A stretch of DNA of 45,587 bases from JBMOMT01 sp049324835 (GTDB lineage: Bacteria; Chloroflexota; Anaerolineae; CAYNKW01). A program made the position numbers and the translations under genes. Positions 32,854 to 40,429 of the stretch are shown here, in pieces. The notes below the pieces were generated by a model. It saw nothing but the letters and a program-made list of their open reading frames with translations. It was not told where the DNA came from and ran no database searches. The stretch spans positions 1 to 45,587 of the forward strand of contig JBMOMT010000070.1 in the NCBI GenBank assembly GCA_049324835.1, in the 5' to 3' direction. Each line of letters starts with the position of its first letter. Position 1 is the stretch's first letter.

Positions 32854-34380
32854 TCAGATCAGCACCGGCCCCCGGCGTTCAGGTTCGTCACTTTTTTGTT
32901 GTTGTTGGGCCAACTGACGCTCGATGGCCCGGCTCAAACGCCGGATACCCTCGTCGATGGCGTCCGGTGGTTGCGACACAAAGTTCAACCGCAGATAAGG
33001 CTGCTGGCGATGTCCTGGAAAAAAGAGCGAACCGGGGGCAAAACTGACCCCCTCCTCCAGGGCTGTGGTGTAGAGGGCATCTGTGGAGAGGCCCTCTGGA
33101 AGCTGTAACCACAGGAACAGCCCGCCCTGCGGGCTGAGCCAGCGTGTCCTGGCGGGGGCGTGCCGGGCCAGCGCCGCCAACATGGTATCGCGGCGGCGGC
33201 CATATTCCCGGCAGGCGCGCCGCAGATGGGCCTGGTAACGGCCCACGGTGATATAAGCCTCCAGCGCCCGTTGCATCAGGCTGGATGTGGCCAGATCGCT
33301 GAAGCGCTTGTAGGCCAACAATTGCTCAAAAACCGGCCCAGAGGCCACCAGAAACCCCACCCGCAGGGCGGGCATCAGCACTTTGGAAAAGGTGCTGACA
33401 TAGATCACGTAACCACCACTGTCCAGAGTGCGCAGAGCCGGTTGAGCCCGACCCTCGTAACGTAGATCACCGGCAAAGTCGTCTTCCAGGATGGGCACGT
33501 CGTAGCGGTTGGCCAACGCCACCAGTCGCTGCCGTCGGGCGCCGCTCAGACAGACGCCGGTGGGGTTGTGAAAAGTGGGGATGGTGTAGATCAGTCGTGG
33601 ATGGGCGGTGCGCAGAGCGTCTTCCACCAGATCCACTTGCATGCCCTGATCGTCGACGGGGATGCCCCGCAAGCGTGCATTCATGGCGTGAAACAGCTCG
33701 ATGGCGCCGGCGTAGGTGGGGCTTTCCACCAGCACCACGTCGCCGGGGCGCAGCAACAGCCAGCCCACCATCGCCAGCGCCTGGTGTGAGCCGGAGGTGA
33801 TCAGCACCTGGTCTGGCTGGGCCGGAATGCCCTGGCTGCTCAATATCTGGGCGATGGTGGTTCGCAGCGGCGCATAACCCGCGCCGTCGCCGTAATCCAG
33901 CGCCGTCGAGCCATCACGCTCCAGCACGGTTTTTAACACCCGGCGTAGATCGTCTACCGGGAACAAGTCGGTAGCGCCCAGTCCTTCTTCAAAAGAGATC
34001 AGATCCACCCGCGCGGTGGCGGCGCCGGCCCGATGTGCCATCAATGAGGGGGACAGGCGCGCCCGATTGACCAGTTCTTGTTGCCACATGGGCCAGTCGT
34101 CGCCGGCTGGATGATCGCCTGGCGTCTCTGGCGGCTCGGATGTCAGCGCCGTGACAAACGTGCCGCTGCCGGGGCGGCTGTAGACCAGGCCTTCGGCCTC
34201 CAGCTCGGCGTAGGCGTTGATGGCTGTCACGCGGCTCACGCCCAGGCTGGCGGCCATCTCCCGGCTGGCGGGCAGGCGCGTCTCTGGCGGCAGAGCGCCG
34301 GATCGTATTTGTTCCTTCAAAAAGCGCCGAATCTGTTGGTAGACAGGTTCTGCGCTTTCCCGGTCCAGGGGTATCCTCAC
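32854..34380 (-). CDS. MocR-type regulator (GntR HTH + aminotransferase fold)
   Basis: A 508-residue chimeric regulator. A GTG start at 34380 (VRIPLDRESAEPVYQQIRRF) is chosen with AAAGGTG upstream. The N-terminal GntR winged helix (1-75) has 'LPASREMAASLGVSRVTAIN' and 'GLVYSRPGSGTFVTAL'. After a linker comes a fold-type I aminotransferase domain (about 110-490), with 'DYGDGAGYAPLRTTIAQILS', 'TIPTFHNPTGVCLSGARRQR' and the PLP lysine in 'STFSKVLMPALRVGF'. MocR proteins such as PdxR and GabR use PLP or an amino-acid ligand as signal and usually bind direct repeats at their own promoters. It lies upstream of the ECF operon in the same direction and probably controls it. The ligand is unknown. Confidence 0.92.
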   Translation of the reverse strand: MRIPLDRESAEPVYQQIRRFLKEQIRSGALPPETRLPASREMAASLGVSRVTAINAYAELEAEGLVYSRPGSGTFVTALTSEPPETPGDHPAGDDWPMWQQELVNRARLSPSLMAHRAGAATARVDLISFEEGLGATDLFPVDDLRRVLKTVLERDGSTALDYGDGAGYAPLRTTIAQILSSQGIPAQPDQVLITSGSHQALAMVGWLLLRPGDVVLVESPTYAGAIELFHAMNARLRGIPVDDQGMQVDLVEDALRTAHPRLIYTIPTFHNPTGVCLSGARRQRLVALANRYDVPILEDDFAGDLRYEGRAQPALRTLDSGGYVIYVSTFSKVLMPALRVGFLVASGPVFEQLLAYKRFSDLATSSLMQRALEAYITVGRYQAHLRRACREYGRRRDTMLAALARHAPARTRWLSPQGGLFLWLQLPEGLSTDALYTTALEEGVSFAPGSLFFPGHRQQPYLRLNFVSQPPDAIDEGIRRLSRAIERQLAQQQQKSDEPERRGPVLI

Positions 34381-34405
34381 CGTACACCTTTCGTGGATGG
34401 TCAGT

Positions 34406-34468
34406 CCAATTGGCAAGCTGGCATACCTATTTTAGCACATTGCCGCCAGTTTGTGTAGATCCAATTGG
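34406..34468. promoter_or_regulatory. MocR promoter with paired CCAATTGG operator boxes
   Basis: On the minus strand TACACA (34452-34457), a 17-bp spacer and TAAAAT (34429-34434) form the promoter. Two identical TCCAATTGGC boxes flank it: 34460-34469 just upstream of -35 and 34405-34414 just downstream of the expected start. The pairing of sites 55 bp apart fits a dimeric MocR. Confidence 0.55.
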
Positions 34469-34497
34469 CCTCCGATCAGACCAGACCGTTAACAAAA

Positions 34498-34534
34498 AGA
34501 GACCCTGAAAGCCGGTCGGCTTTCAGGGGTCTCG
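34498..34534 (-). terminator. Terminator of the mutase gene
   Basis: The stem GACCCTGAAAGCC / GGCTTTCAGGGGTC has loop GGTC. On the minus strand it is followed by TTTTTG. It lies 45 bp after the mutase stop. Confidence 0.88.
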
Positions 34535-34578
34535 TTGGGAACGGGTTTCTGTTGGTTATGGCGCAGCCAGGAGGGGGC

Positions 34579-36261
34579 TTACAGGATTGCCGGTTCGCGG
34601 TACTCGCCGAACACCGTTCGCAGCACGTTCATGATCTCGCCCAGGGTGGCGTAGGCGCGCACGGCATCGAGGATGGGTGGCATCAGGTTGGCATCCTCAC
34701 GCCGGGCGGCGTTTTCCAGGGCGGTCAGCCGCTCCTCCACGGCCTGGTTATCGCGCTCGCGGCGGACGCGGTTGAGCCGTTCGAGCTGGCGGCGTTCACC
34801 TTCGGGGTCCATCTGTAGCAGGGGGATGGTCAGCGGCTCCTGGCTCTGGTAGTCGTTGACGCCGACGATTGTGCGCCGTTGGGTGTCGATCTCACGCTGG
34901 TAGCGGAAAGCGGCCTCGGCGATCTCACGCTGGAAAAAGCCGGCTTCGATGGCCGGGATGACGCCGCCCAGGGCTTCGATCTTGCGGAAATATTCGTAGA
35001 CCTGGGCCTCCATACGGTTGGTCAGCGCCTCGACGAAATAGCTGCCCGCCAGTGGATCGATGGTGTGGGTGACGCCGCTTTCGTGGGCGATGATCTGCTG
35101 CGTGCGCAGGGCAATGTGCGCCGCTTTTTCACTGGGCAAGGCCAGGGCCTCGTCCATCGAGTTGGTGTGCAGGCTCTGCGTGCCGCCCAGCACCGCCGCC
35201 AGGGCCTGCACTGCCGTGCGGACGATGTTGTTCTCTGGCTGTTGGGCGGTCAGCGAGCAGCCGGCCGTCTGGGTGTGGAAGCGCAGCCACCAACTGCGCG
35301 GGTCTTGGGCGCCAAAAGTTTCGCGCATCTCGCGCGCCCAGATGCGTCGCGCGGCGCGGAACTTGGCGATCTCTTCGAAAAAGTCGTTGTGGGAGTTGAA
35401 AAAAAAGCTCAGTCGCGGCGCAAACTCGTCCACATCCAGGCCGCGTTCGATGCCCCAGCGCACGTATTCCAGGCCATTGGCCAGGGTGAAGGCCAGTTCT
35501 TGCACCGCCGTGGCGCCGGCCTCGCGGATGTGATAGCCGCTGATGCTGATGGTGTTCCATTTGGGCAGGTGTTGAGCGCCAAACTCAAAGGTATCCACCA
35601 CCAGCCGCATCGACGGTTCTGGCGCAAAGATGTATTCTTTTTGGGCGATGTACTCTTTGAGAATGTCGTTTTGAATGGTGCCGCCCAAGATACGCATCGG
35701 GATGCCGCGCTTTTCGGCGGCGGCGATGTACATGGCCCAGATGACGGCCGCCGGGGAGTTGATGGTCATGCTGGTGGTGATCTGGTCTACCGGCAGGCCA
35801 TCGAGCAGGACTTCCATGTCGGCCAGGGAGCTGATGGCCACGCCGCATTTGCCAAACTCGCCCGCCGCCTGCGGGGCGTCGGTGTCGTAGCCCATGAGGG
35901 TGGGCATGTCAAAGGCCACGCTCAGGCCGGTTTCGCCGTGTTCCAGCAGATATTTGTAGCGCGCGTTGGTTTCCTGGGCGGTGCCAAAGCCGGCAAACAT
36001 ACGCATCGTCCAAAGCCGACCACGGTGCATGGTGGGGTGCACGCCGCGGGTGTAGGGGTATTCGCCGGGAAAGCCCAGGTCGCGCATATAGTCGAAAGCC
36101 GGCAGGTCCAGCGGTGTGTAAAGCCGGTCCACCGGTTCGCTGGAGGTGGTGACGAACGAGCCCTGGCGCTCTGGAAAGCGTTCGAGCGTCTTTTGCAGGC
36201 TGGTAGTTAACCAACGGTCGCGCTCGGCGGCCAGGTTCGATAGGGCATTAGGGTCAAACAT
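34579..36261 (-). CDS. Acyl-CoA mutase large subunit, isobutyryl-CoA-mutase-like
   Basis: A 560-residue TIM-barrel catalytic subunit of a coenzyme B12-dependent acyl-CoA mutase. ATG 36261 follows GGAGGTG. Family motifs include YPYTRGVHPTMHRGRLWTMR, GLSVAFDMPT, GGTIQNDILKEYIAQKEY, ISISGYHIREAGATA and GGTQSLHTNSMDEALALPS. Numbering matches the Propionibacterium methylmalonyl-CoA mutase exactly: His244 is conserved. The carboxylate-binding Tyr89 and Arg207 are Phe89 and Gln207, the pair recalled for isobutyryl-CoA mutase. The B12-binding domain is absent, so a small partner must be encoded elsewhere. It probably serves branched-chain acyl-CoA (valine/butyrate) metabolism. Many genomes label such proteins methylmalonyl-CoA mutase. 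Confidence 0.92.
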   Translation of the reverse strand: MFDPNALSNLAAERDRWLTTSLQKTLERFPERQGSFVTTSSEPVDRLYTPLDLPAFDYMRDLGFPGEYPYTRGVHPTMHRGRLWTMRMFAGFGTAQETNARYKYLLEHGETGLSVAFDMPTLMGYDTDAPQAAGEFGKCGVAISSLADMEVLLDGLPVDQITTSMTINSPAAVIWAMYIAAAEKRGIPMRILGGTIQNDILKEYIAQKEYIFAPEPSMRLVVDTFEFGAQHLPKWNTISISGYHIREAGATAVQELAFTLANGLEYVRWGIERGLDVDEFAPRLSFFFNSHNDFFEEIAKFRAARRIWAREMRETFGAQDPRSWWLRFHTQTAGCSLTAQQPENNIVRTAVQALAAVLGGTQSLHTNSMDEALALPSEKAAHIALRTQQIIAHESGVTHTIDPLAGSYFVEALTNRMEAQVYEYFRKIEALGGVIPAIEAGFFQREIAEAAFRYQREIDTQRRTIVGVNDYQSQEPLTIPLLQMDPEGERRQLERLNRVRRERDNQAVEERLTALENAARREDANLMPPILDAVRAYATLGEIMNVLRTVFGEYREPAIL

Positions 36262-36362
36262 GGCGTTCACCTCCGCAGGTCGTGGCTGTGAGGGGGTTTT
36301 CTTTTTCCATACCGAAACCACGGGCTCAGAACAGGGCCATCGTTGCACTTGAATCCGGGTTC

Positions 36363-36391
36363 ATTGTAACACAGTTCCCTCTTCCTGGCAA
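36363..36391 (-). promoter_or_regulatory. Promoter of the mutase gene
   Basis: Minus strand TTGCCA (36386-36391), 17-bp spacer, TACAAT (36363-36368). The -35 box is the outer end of repeat copy 3. Confidence 0.7.
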
Positions 36392-36560
36392 TCATTTGAG
36401 TGTGGCTAAAATCTGTGGGAAACCCTCCCGCAGGTTCGATGGATACGCTTCCCCTGAGCTTTGGCCCATGAAAACCCTCTCTGGAGGCACGATTTTTCCT
36501 CAACCTGCGGGAGGGTCAGACACCTCTCACGATTTTTGGCCAGACTCAAATCATTTGCCA
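36386..36560. repeat. Palindromic intergenic repeat, copy 3, with outward -35 boxes
   Basis: The inner arms AACCCTCCCGCAGGTT (36421-36436) and AACCTGCGGGAGGGT (36502-36516) and the interior match copy 2. The outer arms are different from the other copies but again pair with each other. TGGCAATCATTTGAGTGTGG (from 36386) pairs with the reverse complement of CAGACTCAAATCATTTGCCA (ending 36560). The rest of the 416-bp gap (36262-36677) contains the two divergent promoters and leaders; nothing else is seen. Confidence 0.85.
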
Positions 36561-36583
36561 TATTCCTGCAAGGATGTTATAAT
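36555..36583 (+). promoter_or_regulatory. Promoter of the DedA gene
   Basis: TTGCCA (36555-36560), 17-bp spacer, TATAAT (36578-36583). The -35 box is the right end of repeat copy 3 and mirrors the mutase promoter. Confidence 0.75.
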
Positions 36584-36677
36584 CCCGCCCATTGTTTACG
36601 CCTGGAAAGTATCTCGTCTGTCAGGTCGAGGCCACTGCGAGACATCAACTGGCGAGGGCGAGAAATGGAGGTTTTTG

Positions 36678-37331
36678 ATGGATGGGTTGATGAGTGTGGT
36701 AGATCTGTTCCTGCACCTGGATAAATACCTGAGTGTGATCATCGAAGACTTTGGCGTTTGGACCTATCTGCTGCTTTTCCTGGTGATTTTTATGGAGACA
36801 GGGTTCGTCGTGACGCCTTTTTTGCCGGGCGATTCTCTTCTCTTTGCCGCCGGCGCGTTTGCGGCGCTGGGTTCCTTGAACGTGGCCACTCTGTTGTTGC
36901 TTTTGAGCCTGGCGGCGGTCCTGGGAGACACTGCCAATTACTGGATCGGCCATTATGTTGGGCCAAAGGTCTTTCACGAGAACGTCCGTTTTATCAAGAG
37001 GGAGCACCTGGATCGCACCCACGAGTTTTACGAAAAGCACGGCGGAAAGACCATCGTGTTGGCCCGTTTTATGCCCATCATCCGCACCTTTGCCCCTTTT
37101 GTGGCCGGCATAGGCCGTATGACCTACGGGCGTTTTATCACCTATAACGTTGTGGGTGGTTTGCTGTGGGTGTTTTTGTTCACTCTGGGCGGTTACTTTT
37201 TCGGTAATCTGGAGGTGGTCAAAGAGAACTTTACGCTGGTCATCCTGGCGATCATTACCATCTCGTTGCTGCCGGCCGTTTTCGAGTTTCTCAAGGCCCG
37301 GCGCGAAGCGGCCAAAACACGCGCCGATTGA
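36678..37331 (+). CDS. DedA-family membrane protein
   Basis: A 217-residue integral membrane protein. ATG 36678 follows GGAGG (36667-36671); a longer frame upstream runs through the repeat and promoter. It has the family features 'FMETGFVVTPFLPGDSLLFA', 'AAVLGDTANYWIGHYVGPK', and 'GGKTIVLARFMPIIRTFAPF' followed by 'VAGIGRMTYGRF'. The two re-entrant loops carry the conserved Glu/Asp and Arg residues. DedA/VTT proteins are now viewed as lipid scramblases or flippases, including undecaprenyl-phosphate and phosphatidylethanolamine recycling, and help maintain proton motive force. It is monocistronic with a terminator right behind it. The substrate lipid is not predictable. Confidence 0.93.
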   Translation: MDGLMSVVDLFLHLDKYLSVIIEDFGVWTYLLLFLVIFMETGFVVTPFLPGDSLLFAAGAFAALGSLNVATLLLLLSLAAVLGDTANYWIGHYVGPKVFHENVRFIKREHLDRTHEFYEKHGGKTIVLARFMPIIRTFAPFVAGIGRMTYGRFITYNVVGGLLWVFLFTLGGYFFGNLEVVKENFTLVILAIITISLLPAVFEFLKARREAAKTRAD

Positions 37332-37352
37332 CGATTGGCCGAGCCGGAAAAG

Positions 37353-37385
37353 AAAAACTCCCGCCTACAGGTGACGGGAGTTTTT
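37353..37385. terminator. Terminator downstream of DedA
   Basis: A5 - CTCCCG - loop CCTACAGGTGA - CGGGAG - T5 at 37353-37385. It is symmetrical, so it may also stop the tRNA-Arg transcript from the other side. Confidence 0.85.
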
Positions 37386-37409
37386 GCTGAATAGCTCTCG
37401 ATTCGACAG

Positions 37410-37483
37410 TGCCCCTGGCGCGATTTGAACGCGCGACCTTGAACTTAGGAGGTTCCTGCTCTGTCCTGCTGAGCTACAGGGGC
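37410..37483 (-). tRNA. tRNA-Arg (anticodon CCT)
   Basis: A 74-nt cloverleaf on the minus strand. Acceptor GCCCCTG/CAGGGGC, D arm GCTC...GAGC, anticodon loop CTCCTAA (anticodon CCT, reads AGG), T arm GCGCG-TTCAAAT-CGCGC, discriminator A. The CCA end is not encoded. The anticodon stem GGAAC/GTTCA has a mismatch at its outer pair. Confidence 0.93.
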
Positions 37484-37494
37484 CAGGCGCATCG

Positions 37495-37523
37495 ATTATA
37501 ACACAAGCAAAAAGCGGGGGCAA
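37495..37523 (-). promoter_or_regulatory. Promoter of tRNA-Arg(CCT)
   Basis: Minus strand TTGCCC (37518-37523), 17-bp spacer, TATAAT (37495-37500), 12 bp before the tRNA. Confidence 0.7.
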
Positions 37524-37562
37524 ATTTCACCGCCCCATCGTTTAATTCGCCTCAAAGAGGGG

Positions 37563-39506
37563 TCACCACTCGATGTGGCCAACCCGATCCCATTTGCCCA
37601 CCTCGCAAAATACGATGCCGCCCACGAACCCCTGCAGCCGAAAGGCGGCGCCGCCAAAGGCTACGTCGGTTTCACCGGTGAGCGGCGCGCCCAGACCGTG
37701 CTGCCGGGCATATCTGGGAAATCCTGCCTGTGGATTGTAAGCGATGGCCATGGTATTCCAGGCTTTGTTGCGTATGGCTTCCTCGGCAGTGTCGAAATGG
37801 ACTTCGTCGTCGCCGGGGCCGACATCGACGCTGATGCGCCGGTCGACCGTCACCAGCCCGGGCTTGGTTTCACTGGCAGAGCCGGCCGGCCCACTGACGG
37901 TGAGTGACACGGCGTAATGGCCCATCACCTCGTAGGTGTGCTGCGGATGTTGCAGGTTGCTGGTGTGACCATCACCCAGGTCCCACTGCCACAGGCTGAT
38001 CTGCCCCGTCGATTGATCCGTGAATTGTACTGTCAGCGGGGCCGGCCCACGCGAAGGGCTGACGACAAACCCCGCGACCGGCTTGATCGGCGCGGCGCTG
38101 ACGGTGATCAGGTTGTTGAGCCTCTTTACGTTCGAACCGCCAGGGCCGCTGACGGTCAGGGCGACGGTGTAATCGCCCGGCGCGCCATACGTGTGGCTGG
38201 GGTTGCGGCCACTTTCGGTGTGACCATCGCCAAAATCCCACTGCCAGGCCGTCACCTCGCCGGTAGATTGATCCGTCAGATGCACCGTCAACGGCGCCTG
38301 CCCGCTGGTGGGCTGGGCCGCAAAGGCCGCCACCGGCGGCGGCACGGCAGACACTGCCGTGACGAGCGACGCCATCTTTTTGATACTCTCTCCACCGGGA
38401 CCATAGGCTTTGAGGGTGACGGTATAACTGCCCGGTTTTTTGTAGGTATAGGCCGGGTGCTGCTGGCTGCTGAGCCCACCATCGCCGAATGCCCAGCGCC
38501 ACTGCCTGACACTGCCGGCGGTCTTGTCGCTGAATTGCACGGTGAACGGCGCGGGGCCGCTGGTGGCAGAAACCTCAAAGCTGGCCGTGGGAGCAGGCGG
38601 CAACAGGCTGACATAGTTTTTGAGCTCTTTGACCAACGCTTCACCGGCGGAGCGCACCTCGTAGCCCAGCCGCCAGATGCCCGTGCCTCTGACCTCCGGA
38701 TAGTTGTCCAAAAGCTGGAACCAGCGCGTCCAGTTCGACTCGTGCCCGCCGATGCCCAGCTCGGTGATCCAGATGTTCATCGGCTTGGGAAAGAACCTGG
38801 CGTACTGCACAAAGCGTAAACCCGCCCAAATCTCGGTCATCTGGTGTTCCGCGTCGTTGATCACATAGATGTGGGCCAGGTATTCGTCGGCTTTTTTGAG
38901 CGCCTGGTAACACGGACCGCTCTTGATGGCCGCTCGGATCTCTTCCGCGCTGGGATCGTCTTTGGCCGCCTCTGGGCCGTGCATGTAATAGGGCACGTTT
39001 TGTGGATCGGTGCGAAAGTAGGCGTCGCGGTTGCCGGGCGTCAGCGGCGAAAAGCCGATCTTCCAGGTGGGGTTGACGGCCTTGAGCTGGTCGTAGGCGA
39101 GGCAGAACCAACGGTTAAAACGCTCCATGGCCTCCAAAGAAGGGCCAAAGCCCTCCCATTGATCCGTGGGATGGTCGATGGGGGCGGTGTGGGGCATGTT
39201 TTGCTCGTTGAAAATCTGGAGGTGCCGTTGCCCTGCCGGGATCATTTCCCAGTTTTCGGGCGCGATGAGGCCTTTGACACCGTTCAGGTAGTTGAGAAAA
39301 TCCTGTTCTTTGTCGCTGGGGGGAAAGTAGGGCCGTAAAAAAATGTGACACTGGGGCGATATCTTGAGGATTTCCCGAATTTGATCGCCGCCAATGGCCT
39401 CACCACTGACGACCGTGACGCTGGCTGGCGGCACGGCCCGCAAGATGTCCCAATCGCTGTTGTCCATCGGACGGGCGTTGCCCAGGTGCCAACCCACTTT
39501 GTGCAT
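37563..39506 (-). CDS. Glycosidase-like protein with three PKD domains, no signal peptide
   Basis: A 647-residue protein. ATG 39506 follows AAGGAGG. Residues 1-300 look like a clan GH-A TIM barrel: 'HLQIFNEQNMPH' places a candidate acid/base Glu101 after Asn100, and 'NIWITELGIGGHE' gives a candidate nucleophile Glu249. Three PKD domains follow (about 308-390, 398-478, 486-566), each with the 'W-x-[FL]-G-D-G-x...H-x-Y' pattern. A C-terminal domain of about 80 residues ends 'GGIVFCEVGKWDRVGHIEW', vaguely like LGFP-type repeats. PKD domains are normally extracellular, yet no signal peptide or membrane helix is present. The barrel might be catalytic or only sugar-binding. Its promoter is at 39567-39595, and it is monocistronic. 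Confidence 0.75.
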   Translation of the reverse strand: MHKVGWHLGNARPMDNSDWDILRAVPPASVTVVSGEAIGGDQIREILKISPQCHIFLRPYFPPSDKEQDFLNYLNGVKGLIAPENWEMIPAGQRHLQIFNEQNMPHTAPIDHPTDQWEGFGPSLEAMERFNRWFCLAYDQLKAVNPTWKIGFSPLTPGNRDAYFRTDPQNVPYYMHGPEAAKDDPSAEEIRAAIKSGPCYQALKKADEYLAHIYVINDAEHQMTEIWAGLRFVQYARFFPKPMNIWITELGIGGHESNWTRWFQLLDNYPEVRGTGIWRLGYEVRSAGEALVKELKNYVSLLPPAPTASFEVSATSGPAPFTVQFSDKTAGSVRQWRWAFGDGGLSSQQHPAYTYKKPGSYTVTLKAYGPGGESIKKMASLVTAVSAVPPPVAAFAAQPTSGQAPLTVHLTDQSTGEVTAWQWDFGDGHTESGRNPSHTYGAPGDYTVALTVSGPGGSNVKRLNNLITVSAAPIKPVAGFVVSPSRGPAPLTVQFTDQSTGQISLWQWDLGDGHTSNLQHPQHTYEVMGHYAVSLTVSGPAGSASETKPGLVTVDRRISVDVGPGDDEVHFDTAEEAIRNKAWNTMAIAYNPQAGFPRYARQHGLGAPLTGETDVAFGGAAFRLQGFVGGIVFCEVGKWDRVGHIEW

Positions 39507-39566
39507 GGCTGCCTCCTTTGCCGGTGTGTGCGTGTTGAACCCGATACTCACCCCACGATCAGTTAC

Positions 39567-39595
39567 ATGGTATCATATTTTTGGAGGGCTGTCAA
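39567..39595 (-). promoter_or_regulatory. Promoter of the PKD-protein gene
   Basis: Minus strand TTGACA (39590-39595), 17-bp spacer, TACCAT (39567-39572). Confidence 0.7.
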
Positions 39596-39608
39596 CGAGT
39601 TGCGGGCC

Positions 39609-39637
39609 TTGAAAGTTGAGCTGAAAGCTGATATAAT
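39609..39637 (+). promoter_or_regulatory. Promoter toward the CBS-like gene
   Basis: TTGAAA (39609-39614), 17-bp spacer, TATAAT (39632-39637). The transcript would begin just before repeat copy B, giving a leader of about 180 nt. It is back-to-back with the promoter at 39567-39595. Confidence 0.65.
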
Positions 39638-39641
39638 GAGT

Positions 39642-39760
39642 CCACTGAAAAAACTCTTTCACCGCAAAGGCGCAAAGGACGCCAAGAACGCCAAGTACCA
39701 TTCGGCATCTTGAATTTTCTCAAAGCCTGGCGTCTTGGCGGTTCAAATGACCTTTTTTCA
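39642..39760. repeat. Intergenic ACCGCCAAGACGCC-type inverted repeat, copy B
   Basis: The left arm ACCGCAAAGGCGCAAAGGAC (from 39661) continues GCCAAGAACGCCAAG. The right arm, on the opposite strand, reads TTTGAACCGCCAAGACGCCA. It starts with CTGAAAAAACT, like copy A. The remaining part of the 316-bp gap (39507-39822) contains the two promoters described and nothing else recognised. Confidence 0.65.
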
Positions 39761-39822
39761 GGAGAGTCATATAATGGGCGTATCTTGTAGCCACTCGGTT
39801 CGTGTGATGAGGGGAGGCACGT

Positions 39823-40404
39823 ATGAGCGAGCAAAAAGTCCAAGAGCTGATGACCGCAGATTTGATGATCGTGCATCTTGAAGACAGCATGCAAGACATT
39901 TTCCCTCAACTCTCCACTGCCCCAGACCGGTTCGTGGTGGTTTTGGACGCCGAAGACGTGCCGGTGCGGGCGGTCACTGCCGGTCAGCTGCGCCGCAAGA
40001 TGCCGCGCAGCCTCGAGTGGCCCACTGTGGAGCAGATGGCCCCCCGGCTGCCAGAGGCGCTTTTGGTGCAGGAAAACGTGGGCATCGCTCAGGTTATGGT
40101 CTTTTTTGGCGCGCTGTCCACGTTGCAGCCTCAGCCCGAAGGGCTGGTGGTCATGCGCGGGGCCGAGGTCGTGGGTGTTCTGCCCTATGAAATCCTCGAT
40201 GACTATTACCGCGCCAACATCGTGCCCACCTGGCTGGAGGAGGGAAAGATGGTGCGGACAGGCCAGCCGGTGACGGTGGCCAGCGCCGTGTTTCGCTGCC
40301 GTCGACACCCCCGCTGCGCTTTCGAGATCACCCTCGATCTGGTGGACAAGCCGCCCCTGTGTGGCATCATGGCGGCGCATGGTCTGACCCAACAAGTGCA
40401 GTAG
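39823..40404 (+). CDS. CBS-like domain protein with a C-terminal Cys cluster
   Basis: A 193-residue protein not assigned to a named family. The N-terminus 'VQELMTADLMIVHLEDSMQD' followed by 'FVVVLDAEDVPVRAVTAGQL' has the look of one CBS repeat. A second, weaker one is at about 78-135 ('EGLVVMRGAEVVGVLPYEIL'). The tail carries Cys159, Cys165, Cys180 and His186 ('FRCRRHPRC...PPLC'), spaced such that a metal site is possible. CBS pairs usually bind adenosyl nucleotides. A roughly purine-rich sequence (GAGGGGAGG) precedes the ATG. It is followed after 25 bp by the large membrane protein gene, so the two are cotranscribed and may function together. The function is unknown. Confidence 0.7.
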   Translation: MSEQKVQELMTADLMIVHLEDSMQDIFPQLSTAPDRFVVVLDAEDVPVRAVTAGQLRRKMPRSLEWPTVEQMAPRLPEALLVQENVGIAQVMVFFGALSTLQPQPEGLVVMRGAEVVGVLPYEILDDYYRANIVPTWLEEGKMVRTGQPVTVASAVFRCRRHPRCAFEITLDLVDKPPLCGIMAAHGLTQQVQ

Positions 40405-40429
40405 CGTCTGAGCGTGGAAGGAGCCGGCG

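Noticed and set aside
36282..36677. N-terminal extension of the DedA frame by 132 residues
   Set aside because: It is the translation of palindromic repeat copy 3 and the promoter. The ATG at 36678 has GGAGG and starts a normal DedA sequence.
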